A stretch of DNA of 64,000 nt from CBDESN01 sp965242495 (GCA_965242495.1 OZ251446.1:3038001-3102000), one strand, 5' to 3'; counted from the stretch's first letter, positions 33,895 through 43,883 are shown. Made by a program: numbers and translations. Notes: a model not told the origin generated them from the sequence alone.

Positions 33895-36800
33895 ATGACG
33901 ACAAGTCGTATTCCAGCGCGGAACGCCATGACGGCCATGCGGGCGCTGCCGGGCGCTTCCGCGCTGCTGGCGGCGGCCTTCCTCCTCGCGCCGGAAGCGG
34001 CGCGGGCGGCCAACGAGTGCGTGGGAGCGATCTCCACCTCGGCGACGAGCCGCACCTGCACCGCCACGACCTACGCCAACGGCATCATCTACCAGAACGT
34101 GAACCCCGGCGCGACCGCCGTCGCCACGATCATCGTGCCGGGCGGCTCGACGGCGTGGACGGTCACCTCCGGGGCCGGGACCAACTTCGCGGCGAACGGC
34201 ATCCTCCTGGACAGCGACGAGCCCGCCAACGCCGCCGACGCCGGCGGCGGGCTTGCGCTCACGGTCGGCGGCGCCAGCGCCACCGCCAACCGGGTGGCCA
34301 TCGGCCAACGCTCGGGCAACGCGAACTCCGGCAACGACAACAACAACGGCATCTTCGTCAACCAGCAGCGCCGCGGCGCCGCCACGACGACGGTGACCGT
34401 CAACGCCGGCGTGACCATCGGGGCGTCGGGCGCCAGGATGAATCGCCACGGCATCAAGGCCAACGTATGGCTCGGCACCGGCGCCGCCACGTTCACCAAC
34501 CATGGCGCGATCCATTCGGTGCTGGAAGGCATCAACGTCGTGAGGGGAGACAGCGCCGACACCAACGACGCCACGACCATCACCAACAGCGGCGCCATCA
34601 CGGCGGGAACGCGGGCCATCTATCTGCGCTATTTGGCCGGCGACACGACCGGCGGCGGCGGCCAAACGTCGATCAGAACCGGCGACGCCACGATCACCAA
34701 CAGCGGCGTCCTCACGAAGCACTCCGGAACGGGGAACCAGGGCGCCATCGAGCTGGACTACGATCGCGGCCATGGCGACGCCGCGATCACCAACAGCGGC
34801 GCCATCACCTACGGCTCGGGCGCCACCGGCGGGTACGGCATCTATCTCGACTACAACAACCGCGCGGGCACCGCCACGGGCGACGCCACGATCGGGAACA
34901 CCGCCGCCGTCGCGTCGGCGAGCCACGCGATCTATCTCAACAACAACGGCGCCGGCGCCTCCACGATCACCAACAGCGGCGATCTCACCGCCCAGAACGC
35001 CCGCAATTCCGGCATCTATGCGCTGCACACGGGCTCCGCCGGCGCCGTCACGGTGACCAATAGCGGCGATGTCACGTCGACCGCCACCGGCATCGAGGTC
35101 TGGTCGCGGAACAAGAACGCCGCCCGTTCGGACGCCGGCATCGCCATCACCCATTCGGCCGGCGACATCGACGTCTCCGCCGGCGGCGGCATCAAGGCCG
35201 CGCTGGGCGACAGCGACGACACGGCCGCCAACAACACGGGCGACGTCGTGATCAAGGTCACGGGCGGGTCGGTCGAGTCGAGCGGCACGATCCTGGAGGG
35301 GGCGAACCGCCAGTCCGGCGACGTCACGATCGAAGTCTCCGAGGGCGTCACGCTGACCTCCACGGGCCAGCACGGCGTTTTCGCCGACCTGCCGGAGGAC
35401 AACGCGGCGGGCGGCGTCACCATCGCCAACGCCGCGGCGATCACCGGCCCCAAGACCGGCATCTACGTCCGGCGCAGCGGGACCGCCACCGGCGACGGGG
35501 CTCCTCCCATCTCGATCACCAATAGCGGCCACATCAAGAAGACGGGGGAGGCGAACTGGAACGCCATCCTCGTCGCGGACAAGAACGCCGGGGCCGTCAC
35601 GGTGACGAACAGCGGCGCCATCGGCGAAGCGAGCGCCATGCACCAGCACGGCATCTGGGTCGAGAAACAGGAAGGCGCCGCCGGCGGCGTCACGGTGACG
35701 AACAGCGGTCGCGTCGTCACCGCCGACAGAGGCGTCTACGCCGTCGTGCATGATGGCCTGGCCGAGATCGACGTCACGGGCGGGTCCTTCGGCGTGGGCG
35801 GCACGATCCTGGAGGCGAAGAACCTCCGGCGCGGCGACGTCGACATCGACGTCGCCGAAGGCGTCACCCTGACCTCCACGGCGCAGCACGGCGTCTTCGC
35901 CGAGCTCGGCGCGGACAACGCGGCGGGCGGCGTCGCCATCGACAACGCCGGGGCGATCACCACCCCGAAGACCGGCATCTTCGTCCGGCGCCGCGCCAGC
36001 AGCGGCCCCATTTCGGTCGCCAACACCGGCCCCATCGGGAAGACGGGGGCCGAGAACTGGATGGGCATCTTCGTCGAGGAGAAAGGCTCCGGCCCCGTCA
36101 CCGTGACCAACAGCGGCGCCATCGGCGCGGCGGACGCCAGGCACGACCACGGCATCCTGGTCCAGGGCCAGCACCCGAACGACGTCGCCGCCGGCGACGT
36201 CACGGTGACCAACAGCGGCGACCTCACGGCGGCGCTGTTCGGCATCTGGGTTCCCGTCAAGGAGGCCGACCGCCGGATCGAGATCGAGCAGAGCGGAGCG
36301 ATTGCGGCCCGCAAGGGCGTCTACGTCCAGATCGGGCGCGACAGCATGGAGGGCGAGACGCGCGCGGCGGATGATCAGCCCCTGATCGACATCCGGTGGA
36401 CGGGCGGCGCCTTCTCGCACGGGGAGGAAACCGCCGAGGACGACACGGCCAAGCTCAGGGCGGGAAGCGTGGCCGCCGCGCTGAACACGAACCTGGAATT
36501 CGTGGCGCACGAGATGATCGTCCGCGAGGAACCGGCGGCGGTCGGGATCGAGGCCGCGGTCGGGATCGAGGCCCAGGTCATGGGCCGGAGCTATGTGGCG
36601 AAGGAAGTGGCGAAGGGCGACGACCCGGGCGAGATCGCGGACGCCGCGGCGCAGACGGCGCTACTGGCGGCGGACGGCGACGCTTCGCGGAGGGCGGCCA
36701 TCTTGGCGCAGTTCCGGGCGGTTCTGGCGGTCGAGGATCTCGACATCGCCGCCTCGGTCGCCGAAACCATCGACACGGACGGCGCGGCGGGGATGAGCGA

Positions 36801-38754
36801 CGACGAGATCGTGGCCTATCTGAGCACGGACGACGACGACACCCGGGCGCTGTTGCGCAACGTGCTGGCGCAGAGCCTCTCGGAGAAGGAGGAGAGGCTG
36901 CTGAGGGCGCTGGCGACGGGCGCCGACGAGGACGACCTCGGACCCGTGCTCACGGCCGAGGGCTTCACGGACGACCCCGATGACGACGAGGACTACTGGA
37001 GCAACGTGATGGCGCTGCTCGACCGCCACCACGTCGGCGACATCCGCGTCGCCATGACCGGGGGCTCCATCGTCTCGCGGGGCGACGGCATCCGCGCCTA
37101 TTACGCGACGCACCACGAGAACAACGGCGCCATCGACGTCGTCATCGCGGCGGGCGCAACCGTCACCGGCGGCAACGCCGGCATCTGGGTCGCCAACGCC
37201 GGGCACGAGGGCGAGGGCGACGAGCGCATCATGAAGCAGACCGTCACGGTGCACGGCATGGTGACGGGCGGCGCGGACGCGGCGGTGCATCTGGTCGGCG
37301 GCGGCATGTTGACGGTCGGCGAGATGGGCAAGGTGCACGCCGGCTCTTCGGGCCGGGCGGTCCTGGTCAACCATCCCGGCCGGGCGGTGATCCGCATCGA
37401 CGGCGAGGTGCGGGGCGGCGCGGGCCCGGACGGCGAGCCCGCCCCGGCGGCGGTGCATCTGACCGGCGGCGGCAGCGTGACCGTGGGCCCGAAGGGCAGG
37501 GTTCGCGCCAACGGCGCCGGCCTCGCCATCCGGGGCGACGGCGCGGAGGACAGCGTGGTCGTGGTCGTGGAGGTGGAAGGCCCCGTGTACCGGGAGACCG
37601 CCGACGCGGCGATGGGGGCCGACCCCGAGGCGTCGAGGGTGACGGGCGGCATCGGCGGCGGTGGCGTCACGACGAACGACGACGGCCGGCCGGTCTTCAC
37701 GTTCCAGCCCGTCGACGAGGAAGGCAAGCCTTCCGGCGAAGGGGTGGTGCGCGTCCTCGATCCCGAGGACGGCTCGACGGACAACAGGGGCCTTCCGAAC
37801 AGGCCGGTCCCGCGGCCGCCGATGCCGCCGATGCCTGCGGACACGTTCGACTGCGACGCCACGCCGGACGCCCGTTGCCATCTCTACGAGGCGCTGCCCT
37901 CGGTGCTGCTGGCGATGAACGGGCTGCCGGGCTACGCCGAGCGGACGCAGGCGGCGCGCGGGACCAATGGCGGCTGGGCGCAGGCGGAGGCCGCGCGCGG
38001 CAAGTGGAAGGCGGACCGTTCGACCCGGCCCGACCTCGCCTACGACCACAGCCGCGCCGTCCTGCGCGCCGGCTTCGACGTGGCGATGGGCGAGAACGGC
38101 CGCATCGGCTTGGCGGCGCACGGCCTGGACGGCTCGGCCGAGATGACGCAGGGCAAGATCGAGCTGCGCGGCATGGGGGTGGGCCTCAACGGCATGGCCG
38201 CCGCGGCCGGCGGCTTCTACGTCGACGCCCAGGCGGCGGCGACCTGGTACGACGTGGACGTCTCGTCGGCGACCCGGGGCAAGCTGAAGGACGGCGTGAA
38301 GGGCATGGGCTACGCGCTGGCGCTGGAGGCCGGTCGTCCGGCGTCGTTCGGCGCCCTGTCGGTGACGCCGCGCCTGGGCGTCGTATGGTCGCGGGTGTCG
38401 CTGAAGGACTTCGTGGACGCGGCGATGATGCAGAACACCGCCGTGTCGGTGAAGAAGGCGGACAGCCTCGAGGGCCGCGCCGGCCTGCGCCTGGAGGCGG
38501 GCGACGACGGCGACGGTCTGCGCCTGTTCGGCTCGGTGGACGTGACGCGGGAGTTCTCGAAGGAGACCGAGACGCGGATCCTCGATGCGGCGCTGAAGGC
38601 GGAAGCGAACGCGATGAGCGTCCGTCTCGGCCTGGGCGGCGTCTACGGCTGGGGCGACGGGCGCTACGCGATCCGGGGTTCGGCCCGCTACGACGCGGCC
38701 GGCGGCGGCAACAACGCCCTCGGCGGCAGTCTGAACCTGAACGTGTCCTTCTGA
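33895..38754 (+). CDS. Autotransporter 2, paralogue of autotransporter 1
   Basis: 1,619 residues with the same domain order as autotransporter 1: signal peptide (MRALPGASALLAAAFLLA core, cleaved near ARA-ANE), a long NSG-rich beta-helix passenger, a helical interruption (DEIVAYLSTDDDDTRALLRN), and a C-terminal beta-barrel ending NLNVSF. Several passenger blocks are nearly identical to the first copy at the DNA level (28620-29060 against 34440-34880), while others have diverged, especially residues 480-850. The barrels share long identical stretches. It arose by tandem duplication with later change in the exposed part. Confidence 0.85.
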   Translation: MTTSRIPARNAMTAMRALPGASALLAAAFLLAPEAARAANECVGAISTSATSRTCTATTYANGIIYQNVNPGATAVATIIVPGGSTAWTVTSGAGTNFAANGILLDSDEPANAADAGGGLALTVGGASATANRVAIGQRSGNANSGNDNNNGIFVNQQRRGAATTTVTVNAGVTIGASGARMNRHGIKANVWLGTGAATFTNHGAIHSVLEGINVVRGDSADTNDATTITNSGAITAGTRAIYLRYLAGDTTGGGGQTSIRTGDATITNSGVLTKHSGTGNQGAIELDYDRGHGDAAITNSGAITYGSGATGGYGIYLDYNNRAGTATGDATIGNTAAVASASHAIYLNNNGAGASTITNSGDLTAQNARNSGIYALHTGSAGAVTVTNSGDVTSTATGIEVWSRNKNAARSDAGIAITHSAGDIDVSAGGGIKAALGDSDDTAANNTGDVVIKVTGGSVESSGTILEGANRQSGDVTIEVSEGVTLTSTGQHGVFADLPEDNAAGGVTIANAAAITGPKTGIYVRRSGTATGDGAPPISITNSGHIKKTGEANWNAILVADKNAGAVTVTNSGAIGEASAMHQHGIWVEKQEGAAGGVTVTNSGRVVTADRGVYAVVHDGLAEIDVTGGSFGVGGTILEAKNLRRGDVDIDVAEGVTLTSTAQHGVFAELGADNAAGGVAIDNAGAITTPKTGIFVRRRASSGPISVANTGPIGKTGAENWMGIFVEEKGSGPVTVTNSGAIGAADARHDHGILVQGQHPNDVAAGDVTVTNSGDLTAALFGIWVPVKEADRRIEIEQSGAIAARKGVYVQIGRDSMEGETRAADDQPLIDIRWTGGAFSHGEETAEDDTAKLRAGSVAAALNTNLEFVAHEMIVREEPAAVGIEAAVGIEAQVMGRSYVAKEVAKGDDPGEIADAAAQTALLAADGDASRRAAILAQFRAVLAVEDLDIAASVAETIDTDGAAGMSDDEIVAYLSTDDDDTRALLRNVLAQSLSEKEERLLRALATGADEDDLGPVLTAEGFTDDPDDDEDYWSNVMALLDRHHVGDIRVAMTGGSIVSRGDGIRAYYATHHENNGAIDVVIAAGATVTGGNAGIWVANAGHEGEGDERIMKQTVTVHGMVTGGADAAVHLVGGGMLTVGEMGKVHAGSSGRAVLVNHPGRAVIRIDGEVRGGAGPDGEPAPAAVHLTGGGSVTVGPKGRVRANGAGLAIRGDGAEDSVVVVVEVEGPVYRETADAAMGADPEASRVTGGIGGGGVTTNDDGRPVFTFQPVDEEGKPSGEGVVRVLDPEDGSTDNRGLPNRPVPRPPMPPMPADTFDCDATPDARCHLYEALPSVLLAMNGLPGYAERTQAARGTNGGWAQAEAARGKWKADRSTRPDLAYDHSRAVLRAGFDVAMGENGRIGLAAHGLDGSAEMTQGKIELRGMGVGLNGMAAAAGGFYVDAQAAATWYDVDVSSATRGKLKDGVKGMGYALALEAGRPASFGALSVTPRLGVVWSRVSLKDFVDAAMMQNTAVSVKKADSLEGRAGLRLEAGDDGDGLRLFGSVDVTREFSKETETRILDAALKAEANAMSVRLGLGGVYGWGDGRYAIRGSARYDAAGGGNNALGGSLNLNVSF

Positions 38755-39017
38755 TCCGCGGGCGGGAATGACGGGGGGGGGGCGTATCCGCCTCGGGCCG
38801 ATGGCCTTCCTCGCCCGTCGTCACAGCCCCCTCCGTCATTCCCGCGAAAGCGGGAATCCAGGGCGGGGAAGGACGGGTCCTTGGGCGTATCCGCCTCGAG
38901 CCGACGGCCTCCCTCGCCCCGCCGGCGCAAGCCCCCCTCCGTCATTCCCGCGAAAGCGGGAATCCATGTTCGTATCCCGTTTCCTGCTCCCGGCTTGACC
39001 GGGGGGCGGCGGTTGCG
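38755..39017. repeat. Intergenic block with two palindromes and a G10 run
   Basis: Copies of ATTCCCGCGAAAGCGGGAAT at 38838-38857 and 38944-38963, with the same CCAGGGC / GGACGGGTCCTTGG flanks as the block before autotransporter 2. A run of 10 G lies at 38773-38782 just after the autotransporter 2 stop. No gene seen. Confidence 0.8.
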
Positions 39018-39857
39018 ATGATGGTCCAGAACGCGCCCGAAGGCGCGCCGCGCTTCGTCAGCTTCATGGCCGAGCACAACGAGCTGTGCGAGCGCTTCGC
39101 CCGCGCCTTCGGCAACGACTCGTTCGAGCGCCCGGAGCCGCGCGACGAGATGCTCTACGCGGTCGGCCATCACGATTTCGGCTGGGCCGGGTTCGACGAC
39201 GCGCCGACGCTCGACCCCGAGACCCGCCTGCCCGCCGGGCTGGCGCAGACGCCGGTCGAGGAATCCGTCGCCGCCGGCCGGAAGTCGCCCGACTACAACG
39301 AGCTTCGCCACCCCTATTGCGGCCTGCTCGCCAGCATGCATACCTGGGGGCTCTACCATGAGCGCATGGGCTGCACCGGCTTCAGCACCCGCGGCGGCTC
39401 CCGGTCGATCCCGATCCGCGACTCCTACGCCGCCGAGACCCGCGCCATGCTCGACGCCGAGCTGCGACGCCAGGAGCGGCTCAAGGCGGCGCTCGCCGCC
39501 GATCCGGCGACGCGCGGCTGGGTGGAGGACGGACGGCTGATGCAGAACTACAAGCAGCTCCAGTTCTTCGACACGCTCGCCCTCTATTTCAACCTTTGCC
39601 ATGAGGACGAGCGCGCCGAGGAGGTCTTCACCCACGTGCCGATGACCGCGGCGGCGGATGCGGCGGTCGCCGTCGCGCCGCTGGGCGGGGGCGTCTACCG
39701 CCTGTCGCCCTACCCGTTCTCGGCCGACCGGCTGGCCTTCCCCTGCCGGGGGCGCTACGTCCGCCCGCTGGCGGCGGGGGCGGAGCCCGGGGATCTCGGC
39801 GGCCATCTGCGCGCGCTGCCGGTCGAGACCCAGCTCCACGTCTTCGTCGCCGGCTGA
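39018..39857 (+). CDS. DUF3891 family protein
   Basis: 279 residues. HHDFGWAGFDDAPTLDPETR, HPYCGLLASMHTWGLYHERM and NYKQLQFFDTLALYFNLC match the conserved His/Asp pattern of DUF3891, a soluble family of unknown biochemical role with several conserved histidines that could bind metal. The first ATG (39018) is followed by a second in-frame ATG at 39021. It precedes a short-chain dehydrogenase by about 25 bases and may share its transcript. Confidence 0.7.
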   Translation: MMVQNAPEGAPRFVSFMAEHNELCERFARAFGNDSFERPEPRDEMLYAVGHHDFGWAGFDDAPTLDPETRLPAGLAQTPVEESVAAGRKSPDYNELRHPYCGLLASMHTWGLYHERMGCTGFSTRGGSRSIPIRDSYAAETRAMLDAELRRQERLKAALAADPATRGWVEDGRLMQNYKQLQFFDTLALYFNLCHEDERAEEVFTHVPMTAAADAAVAVAPLGGGVYRLSPYPFSADRLAFPCRGRYVRPLAAGAEPGDLGGHLRALPVETQLHVFVAG

Positions 39858-39881
39858 CGGCGCCGGTTGCGGGCGGGCGGC

Positions 39882-40739
39882 GTGAGCGGGCTCGACGGCA
39901 AGGTCGCGATCGTCACCGGGGCGGGCGGCGGGCTGGGCCGCGCGATGACCCTGGCCCTGGCCGAATCGGGGGCGCGGGTCGCCGCGGTCGACGTCGACCG
40001 GGACCTCGCCGACCGGATCGCCGGGGACGCCGCGGCCGCGCTGGGCGGCGGGCGCGTCCTGGCGGTCCGCCGCGACCTGCGCGCGGCCGACGGCTGCGCG
40101 GCGGTCCTGGCGGAGACGCTGGCGGCGTTCGGCGCGGTCCACGCGGTGGTGAACAACGCCGGGATCGGCATGGCGACGATCCGGCGGAACTTCTGGGCCG
40201 ACAACGTGAAGTTCTGGGACGTCCCCGACGACAAGTGGGAGGCGGTCTTCGACACCAACGTCAAGGCGCCGTTTCTGCTGGCCAAGGCCGCGATACCGCA
40301 TCTGATCGGGCAGGGCTGGGGGCGGATCGTCAACGTGACGACCAGCCTGGATACGATGATCCGGCCGTCCTGGACCCCCTACGGCCCGTCGAAGGCGGCG
40401 CTCGAAGCCTGCTCGGCCAACTGGGCCGGCGACCTGCGGGGCGCCGGCGTCACGGTCAACGTGCTGATTCCCGGCGGGCCGGCCGACACGCCCTTCGTGC
40501 CCGCGGCGTCGCAGCCGGACCGCGCGCGGTTGATCCCCCCGGCGCGGATGGCGGCGCCGATCCGCTGGCTGCTGTCGGCGGCGTCCGACGGCGTGACCGG
40601 GCGCCGCTTCGTCGCCAACGACTGGGATCCGGCCCTGGCCCCGGCGGACGCGGCCGCGGCGGCTTCGGCCCCGATCGGCTGGGCGGGGTTCGGGCGCCAA
40701 GCCGCCTCGCAGCCGGTCGCCGGTCCCGCGGCGACCTAG
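39882..40739 (+). CDS. Short-chain dehydrogenase/reductase
   Basis: 285 residues. The cofactor motif TGAGGGLG, NNAG (VVNNAGIGM) and the catalytic YxxxK (YGPSK) with an upstream Ser (NVTTSLDTM) are present, so an NAD(P)-dependent oxidoreductase is expected. GTG at 39882 is preferred over a TTG 15 bases earlier because it places the Rossmann fold at the normal position. The C-terminal 40 residues are Ala-rich and longer than usual. The substrate cannot be told. Confidence 0.85.
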   Translation: MSGLDGKVAIVTGAGGGLGRAMTLALAESGARVAAVDVDRDLADRIAGDAAAALGGGRVLAVRRDLRAADGCAAVLAETLAAFGAVHAVVNNAGIGMATIRRNFWADNVKFWDVPDDKWEAVFDTNVKAPFLLAKAAIPHLIGQGWGRIVNVTTSLDTMIRPSWTPYGPSKAALEACSANWAGDLRGAGVTVNVLIPGGPADTPFVPAASQPDRARLIPPARMAAPIRWLLSAASDGVTGRRFVANDWDPALAPADAAAAASAPIGWAGFGRQAASQPVAGPAAT

Positions 40740-40783
40740 GCGCGACGCCCCGCCCCGCCCCGCCCATCGCATGGGAGTCCCCG

Positions 40784-41599
40784 ATGCTGGAACTCTACCA
40801 CCACGGCTCCTCGGTCTGCGCCGCCAAGGTGAGGCTCTTCCTGGCGGAGAAGGAACTGCCCTGGGAAGGCCGTTACGTCGACATTCTGAAGGGCGAGCAG
40901 TTCACGCCGGAATACCGGAAGATCAACGCCAAGGCGGTGGTCCCCACGCTGCTGCATGACGGAATCGTCGTCCGCGAGTCGTCGAACATCTGCGAGTATC
41001 TCGACGACGTGTTCCCGGCGAACCGGCTCCGCCCGCGCGATCCGGGGCTGCGCGCCGAGGTGCGCTGCTGGACGAAGGCGGTGGACGAGGAGCTGCACCC
41101 GGCCTGCGGCGCGCTCACCTTCATGGCCTCGCACCGGCATACGATCCGCGCGTTGGGCGAGGAGAGGGTCGAGGAGTTCCTCGAATCCACGCCGCCCTTC
41201 TCGGCGATGGCCGACTGGCATGAGCAGAAGAAGGCCTATGTCCGCCTGGGCTTCGACGCCCCGGGGGCGGAGCGGAAGGTGGCGCTCTACGACCGCTATC
41301 TCGAAAAGATGGAGGATGCGCTGCAAGACGGGCCGTGGCTGGCGGGCGACGGCTTCTCCTTCGCCGACGTCGCCATGATCCCCTACGTGATGCGCCTCGA
41401 CATGCTGTCGATGCGGGGCATGTGGGAGAACGGGCGGCGGCCGCGGGTCGCCGGATGGCTCGACAGGGCGAAGGCGCGCCCGTCCTTCGCGCCGGCGATC
41501 TGGGACTGGATGCCGGACGACCTGACCGCGGACCTCCAGGCCAACGGGGCGAAGAGCTGGCCCGAGGTCGCCCGTATGCTGGGGATCGCCGCCGGCTAG
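40784..41599 (+). CDS. Glutathione S-transferase family protein
   Basis: 271 residues. The N-terminal thioredoxin fold (ELYHHGSSVCAAKVRLFLAE) has AVVPTLLHDG, whose cis-Pro precedes the ESSNI glutathione-binding site. The C-terminal helical domain ends in FSFADVAMIPYVMRLDMLSM. A Ser (in GSSV) is in the usual activating position. The start follows a 45-base gap after the SDR gene. Possibly a detoxification or ring-cleavage/isomerase type enzyme linked to the SDR (inference). Confidence 0.82.
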   Translation: MLELYHHGSSVCAAKVRLFLAEKELPWEGRYVDILKGEQFTPEYRKINAKAVVPTLLHDGIVVRESSNICEYLDDVFPANRLRPRDPGLRAEVRCWTKAVDEELHPACGALTFMASHRHTIRALGEERVEEFLESTPPFSAMADWHEQKKAYVRLGFDAPGAERKVALYDRYLEKMEDALQDGPWLAGDGFSFADVAMIPYVMRLDMLSMRGMWENGRRPRVAGWLDRAKARPSFAPAIWDWMPDDLTADLQANGAKSWPEVARMLGIAAG

Positions 41600-41646
41600 C
41601 CCGCCGCCCCGCCGCTTTCGATGCGGGGATTCGGGAAGGACGAACC

Positions 41647-41862
41647 GTGAAGCTGCATTATTATCCCGAAACCGACAGCCTCTACATCGAGCTCGGGCCC
41701 GGGCCGGGCGTAGAGACGCGCGAGGTTTCCGACGGGTTGAACGTCGATCTCGACGCCGCCGGCGGCGTGGTCGGCTTCGACATCGATCATGCGTCGCGGC
41801 GGCTCGATCTCTCCACGCTGGAGGCCGAGGCGCTGCCGCTCCGCTCGATCAAGGCGGGATGA
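41647..41862 (+). CDS. DUF2283 family protein
   Basis: 71 residues from GTG at 41647. YYPETDSLYIELGPGPGVET and VNVDLDAAGGVVGFDI-type strands match DUF2283, a small beta-rich family of unknown function often near toxin-antitoxin or regulatory genes. AAGGACG lies seven bases upstream. Confidence 0.75.
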   Translation: MKLHYYPETDSLYIELGPGPGVETREVSDGLNVDLDAAGGVVGFDIDHASRRLDLSTLEAEALPLRSIKAG

Positions 41863-41940
41863 GCGCCGCGGCGGGCGAGAACGGCGGCCGCGGCCAAGCG
41901 GTCGGAAGTCCGGTCTCGGCCGGACTCCGGGAAATGCCGG

Positions 41941-42252
41941 TCAGGGCCACACCTGCTCGTAGCCCAGCCCCTCGCGTTCCGATACGTCGCCGAAATGGGC
42001 GTCGTATTCGCTCCGCAGGGTCTTCAGATGGTCGGATTCGAGGAAGGCCTCGAACGCCTCCCGGCTGGCGAACTCGTAGACCGCCAGATACCGCCACTTG
42101 TCGTCGCCGGCGATGCGCTTGTAGCGCCGCGCGCTGACGGCGCCGTCGTATTGCAGCAGCTGCGGCGCGTGCTCGTTGTTGTACCACTCGTTGAACGCGG
42201 CTTCCCGCTCCGGGGCGATGATCGCCCGGACGACGAAGATGGCGACCGCCAT
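41941..42252 (-). CDS. Small ferredoxin-like-fold protein (DUF4286/EthD-like)
   Basis: 103 residues starting MAVAIFVVRAIIAP. The FNEWYNNEHAPQLLQYDGAV segment and RRYKRIAGDDKWRYLAVYE are typical of the DUF4286/EthD-like dimeric alpha-beta barrel group. I chose the ATG at 42252; a longer frame upstream has no ribosome site. It is divergent from the small gene at 42360. Confidence 0.65.
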   Translation of the reverse strand: MAVAIFVVRAIIAPEREAAFNEWYNNEHAPQLLQYDGAVSARRYKRIAGDDKWRYLAVYEFASREAFEAFLESDHLKTLRSEYDAHFGDVSEREGLGYEQVWP

Positions 42253-42359
42253 GAGATCCTCCCGTTCGGCCGATCCTCCTTGATCGACGACCGCCGCCAG
42301 TCTAATAGATGGGACGCCCGGCGGCATCCGGTTCGCTCCCGCCGGGCGGGAAGCGGGCG

Positions 42360-42608
42360 ATGGCCGGATTCTACCAACCCGATCTGGGCGCGAACGCCGA
42401 CGACCCGTTCGCGCGCGACGCCGACGGCAGGCTGGTCCGCCGGGCCTTCTGGCTCGACCTGAGCGACCGGTCGCTGATCCTCGCTCTGACCCGGGGGATC
42501 GGCGCCGCCCTGACGAACGAACAGAAGCGGCTGCACCTGGAGGACATCGGCCGGGCGCATCTGCTCGACCGGATCGTCGTGCAGGAGGTCCTGCCGCCGG
42601 AACGCTGA
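42360..42608 (+). CDS. Hypothetical protein, 82 residues
   Basis: The product starts MAGFYQPDLGANADDPFARD and contains a charged helix (EQKRLHLEDIGRAHLLDRIV). No family is recognised. A promoter-like TTGATC (42280) with TAATAG (42303) 17 bases later would start RNA near 42315, so the ATG at 42360 is more likely than the in-frame ATG at 42309. Composition resembles neighbouring genes. Confidence 0.5.
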   Translation: MAGFYQPDLGANADDPFARDADGRLVRRAFWLDLSDRSLILALTRGIGAALTNEQKRLHLEDIGRAHLLDRIVVQEVLPPER

Positions 42609-42651
42609 GCCGGGACGCCGGTCGACGGCCCGTCCCGGTTCGGACGCCGGC

Positions 42652-42681
42652 TTGACAGCCGCCCGCCGGTCGGCCGACGAT
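42652..42681 (+). promoter_or_regulatory. Promoter-like segment repeated before each unit of array 2
   Basis: TTGACA, 18 bases and GACGAT. The same segment precedes all five units (TTGACA at 42652, 43353, 44010, 44691 and 45306) with at most a few changes, so each unit may be transcribed separately. The -10 match is weak. Confidence 0.45.
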
Positions 42682-42758
42682 GCGCGCGGTTCGCGCCGGG
42701 AGCCTGGATGAAGGCCGCCCGCCGCGGCCCGACCTTCACGACGCCGGGGTTGCGCAGG

Positions 42759-43226
42759 ATGGAGCCAAGCGCGGAAATGAGCCTGATCGTCGCCATCGTC
42801 TCGGCCGCCGCATCGGTGATCAGCGCCGTCGCCGCCTCCGTCGCCGCGGTCGGCATCTGGCGCGGCATCGGCGCCATGGTGCGATCCAACGACGACCGCG
42901 CCGAGCAGCAGCGCGAGGCCATGCAGCTGCAGCGCGAAGCCGAAGACAAGCGCCATGCCGAAGCCATGCAGCTGCAGCGTGAAACCATCCAGCTGCAGCG
43001 CGAGGCCATGCAGCAGCAACGCGAGGCCATGCAGCTGCAGCGCGAAGCCGAGGACAAGCGCCATTCCGAAGCCATGCAGCAACAGCGCGAGGCCATGCAG
43101 CAGCAGCGCGAGGCCATGCAGCAGCAGCGCGAATCCGACGACAACCGCCATTCCGAGACCATGACGGCGCTCCAGGAACTGATACGCCGCACCGCGCCGC
43201 CTGCGGCCGCAACCGAACGGGGCTGA
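42759..43226 (+). CDS. Array 2 unit 1: membrane-anchored coiled-coil protein
   Basis: 155 residues from the ATG conserved in all units (MEPSAEMSL or MDPSAEMSL); an in-frame ATG at 42708 exists in this copy only. One N-terminal membrane helix (SLIVAIVSAAASVISAVAAS) leads to VGIWRGIGAMVRSN, closely resembling the array 1 signature. A Gln/Arg/Glu-rich coiled coil of 7-residue QREAMQQ modules and 15-residue QREAEDKRHAEAMQL modules follows. The end is ETMTALQELIRRTAPP. Longest copy of the array. Location probably inner membrane; function unknown. Confidence 0.7.
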   Translation: MEPSAEMSLIVAIVSAAASVISAVAASVAAVGIWRGIGAMVRSNDDRAEQQREAMQLQREAEDKRHAEAMQLQRETIQLQREAMQQQREAMQLQREAEDKRHSEAMQQQREAMQQQREAMQQQRESDDNRHSETMTALQELIRRTAPPAAATERG

Positions 43227-43460
43227 CGCCGCCCGCAGGCGCAGTCCGACGGCCGCCTTCGAGGCCCACGGCCGCCAAGTCCGCAAGCGGCTCGACGGGC
43301 CGCTCCCGGAGGCCCGCCCGGCGCCTCATACGTATCGAACCCGGACGCTGGCTTGACAGCCGCCCGCCGGTCGGCCGACGATGCGCGCAGCCCGCGCCGG
43401 GAGCCTGCCGACAAGGCCGCCCGACGTGAGTCGGTCGCCACGACGCCGGGGTTGCGCAGG

Positions 43461-43883
43461 ATGGAGCCAAGCGCGGAAATGAGCCTGATCGTCGCCATCG
43501 TTTCGGCCGCCGCATCGGTGATCAGCGCGGTCGCCGCTTCCGTCGCCGCGGTCGGCATCTGGCGCGGCATCGGCGCCATGGTGCGATCCAACGACGACCG
43601 CGCCGAACAGCAACGCGAGGCCATGCAGCTGCAGCGCGAAGCCGAGGACAAGCGTCATGCCGAAGCCATGCAGATGCAGCGTGAAACCATCCAGCTGCAA
43701 CGCGAGGCTATGCAGCAACAGCGCGAGGCCATGCAGCAACAGCACGAAGCCATGCAGCAACAGCGCGAAGCGATGCAGCAGCAGCGCGAAGCCGACGACA
43801 ACCGCCATTCCGAGACCATGACGGCGCTTCAGGAACTGATACGCCGCACCGCGCCGCCTGCGGCCGCAACCGAACGGGGCTGA
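43461..43883 (+). CDS. Array 2 unit 2: membrane-anchored coiled-coil protein
   Basis: 140 residues; the coil has one 15-residue module and a run of QREAMQQ modules, one with QHEAMQQ. It is 15 residues shorter than unit 1. About 234 bases of conserved non-coding sequence precede it, including a CATACGTATCGAACC motif and the TTGACA segment. Confidence 0.7.
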   Translation: MEPSAEMSLIVAIVSAAASVISAVAASVAAVGIWRGIGAMVRSNDDRAEQQREAMQLQREAEDKRHAEAMQMQRETIQLQREAMQQQREAMQQQHEAMQQQREAMQQQREADDNRHSETMTALQELIRRTAPPAAATERG

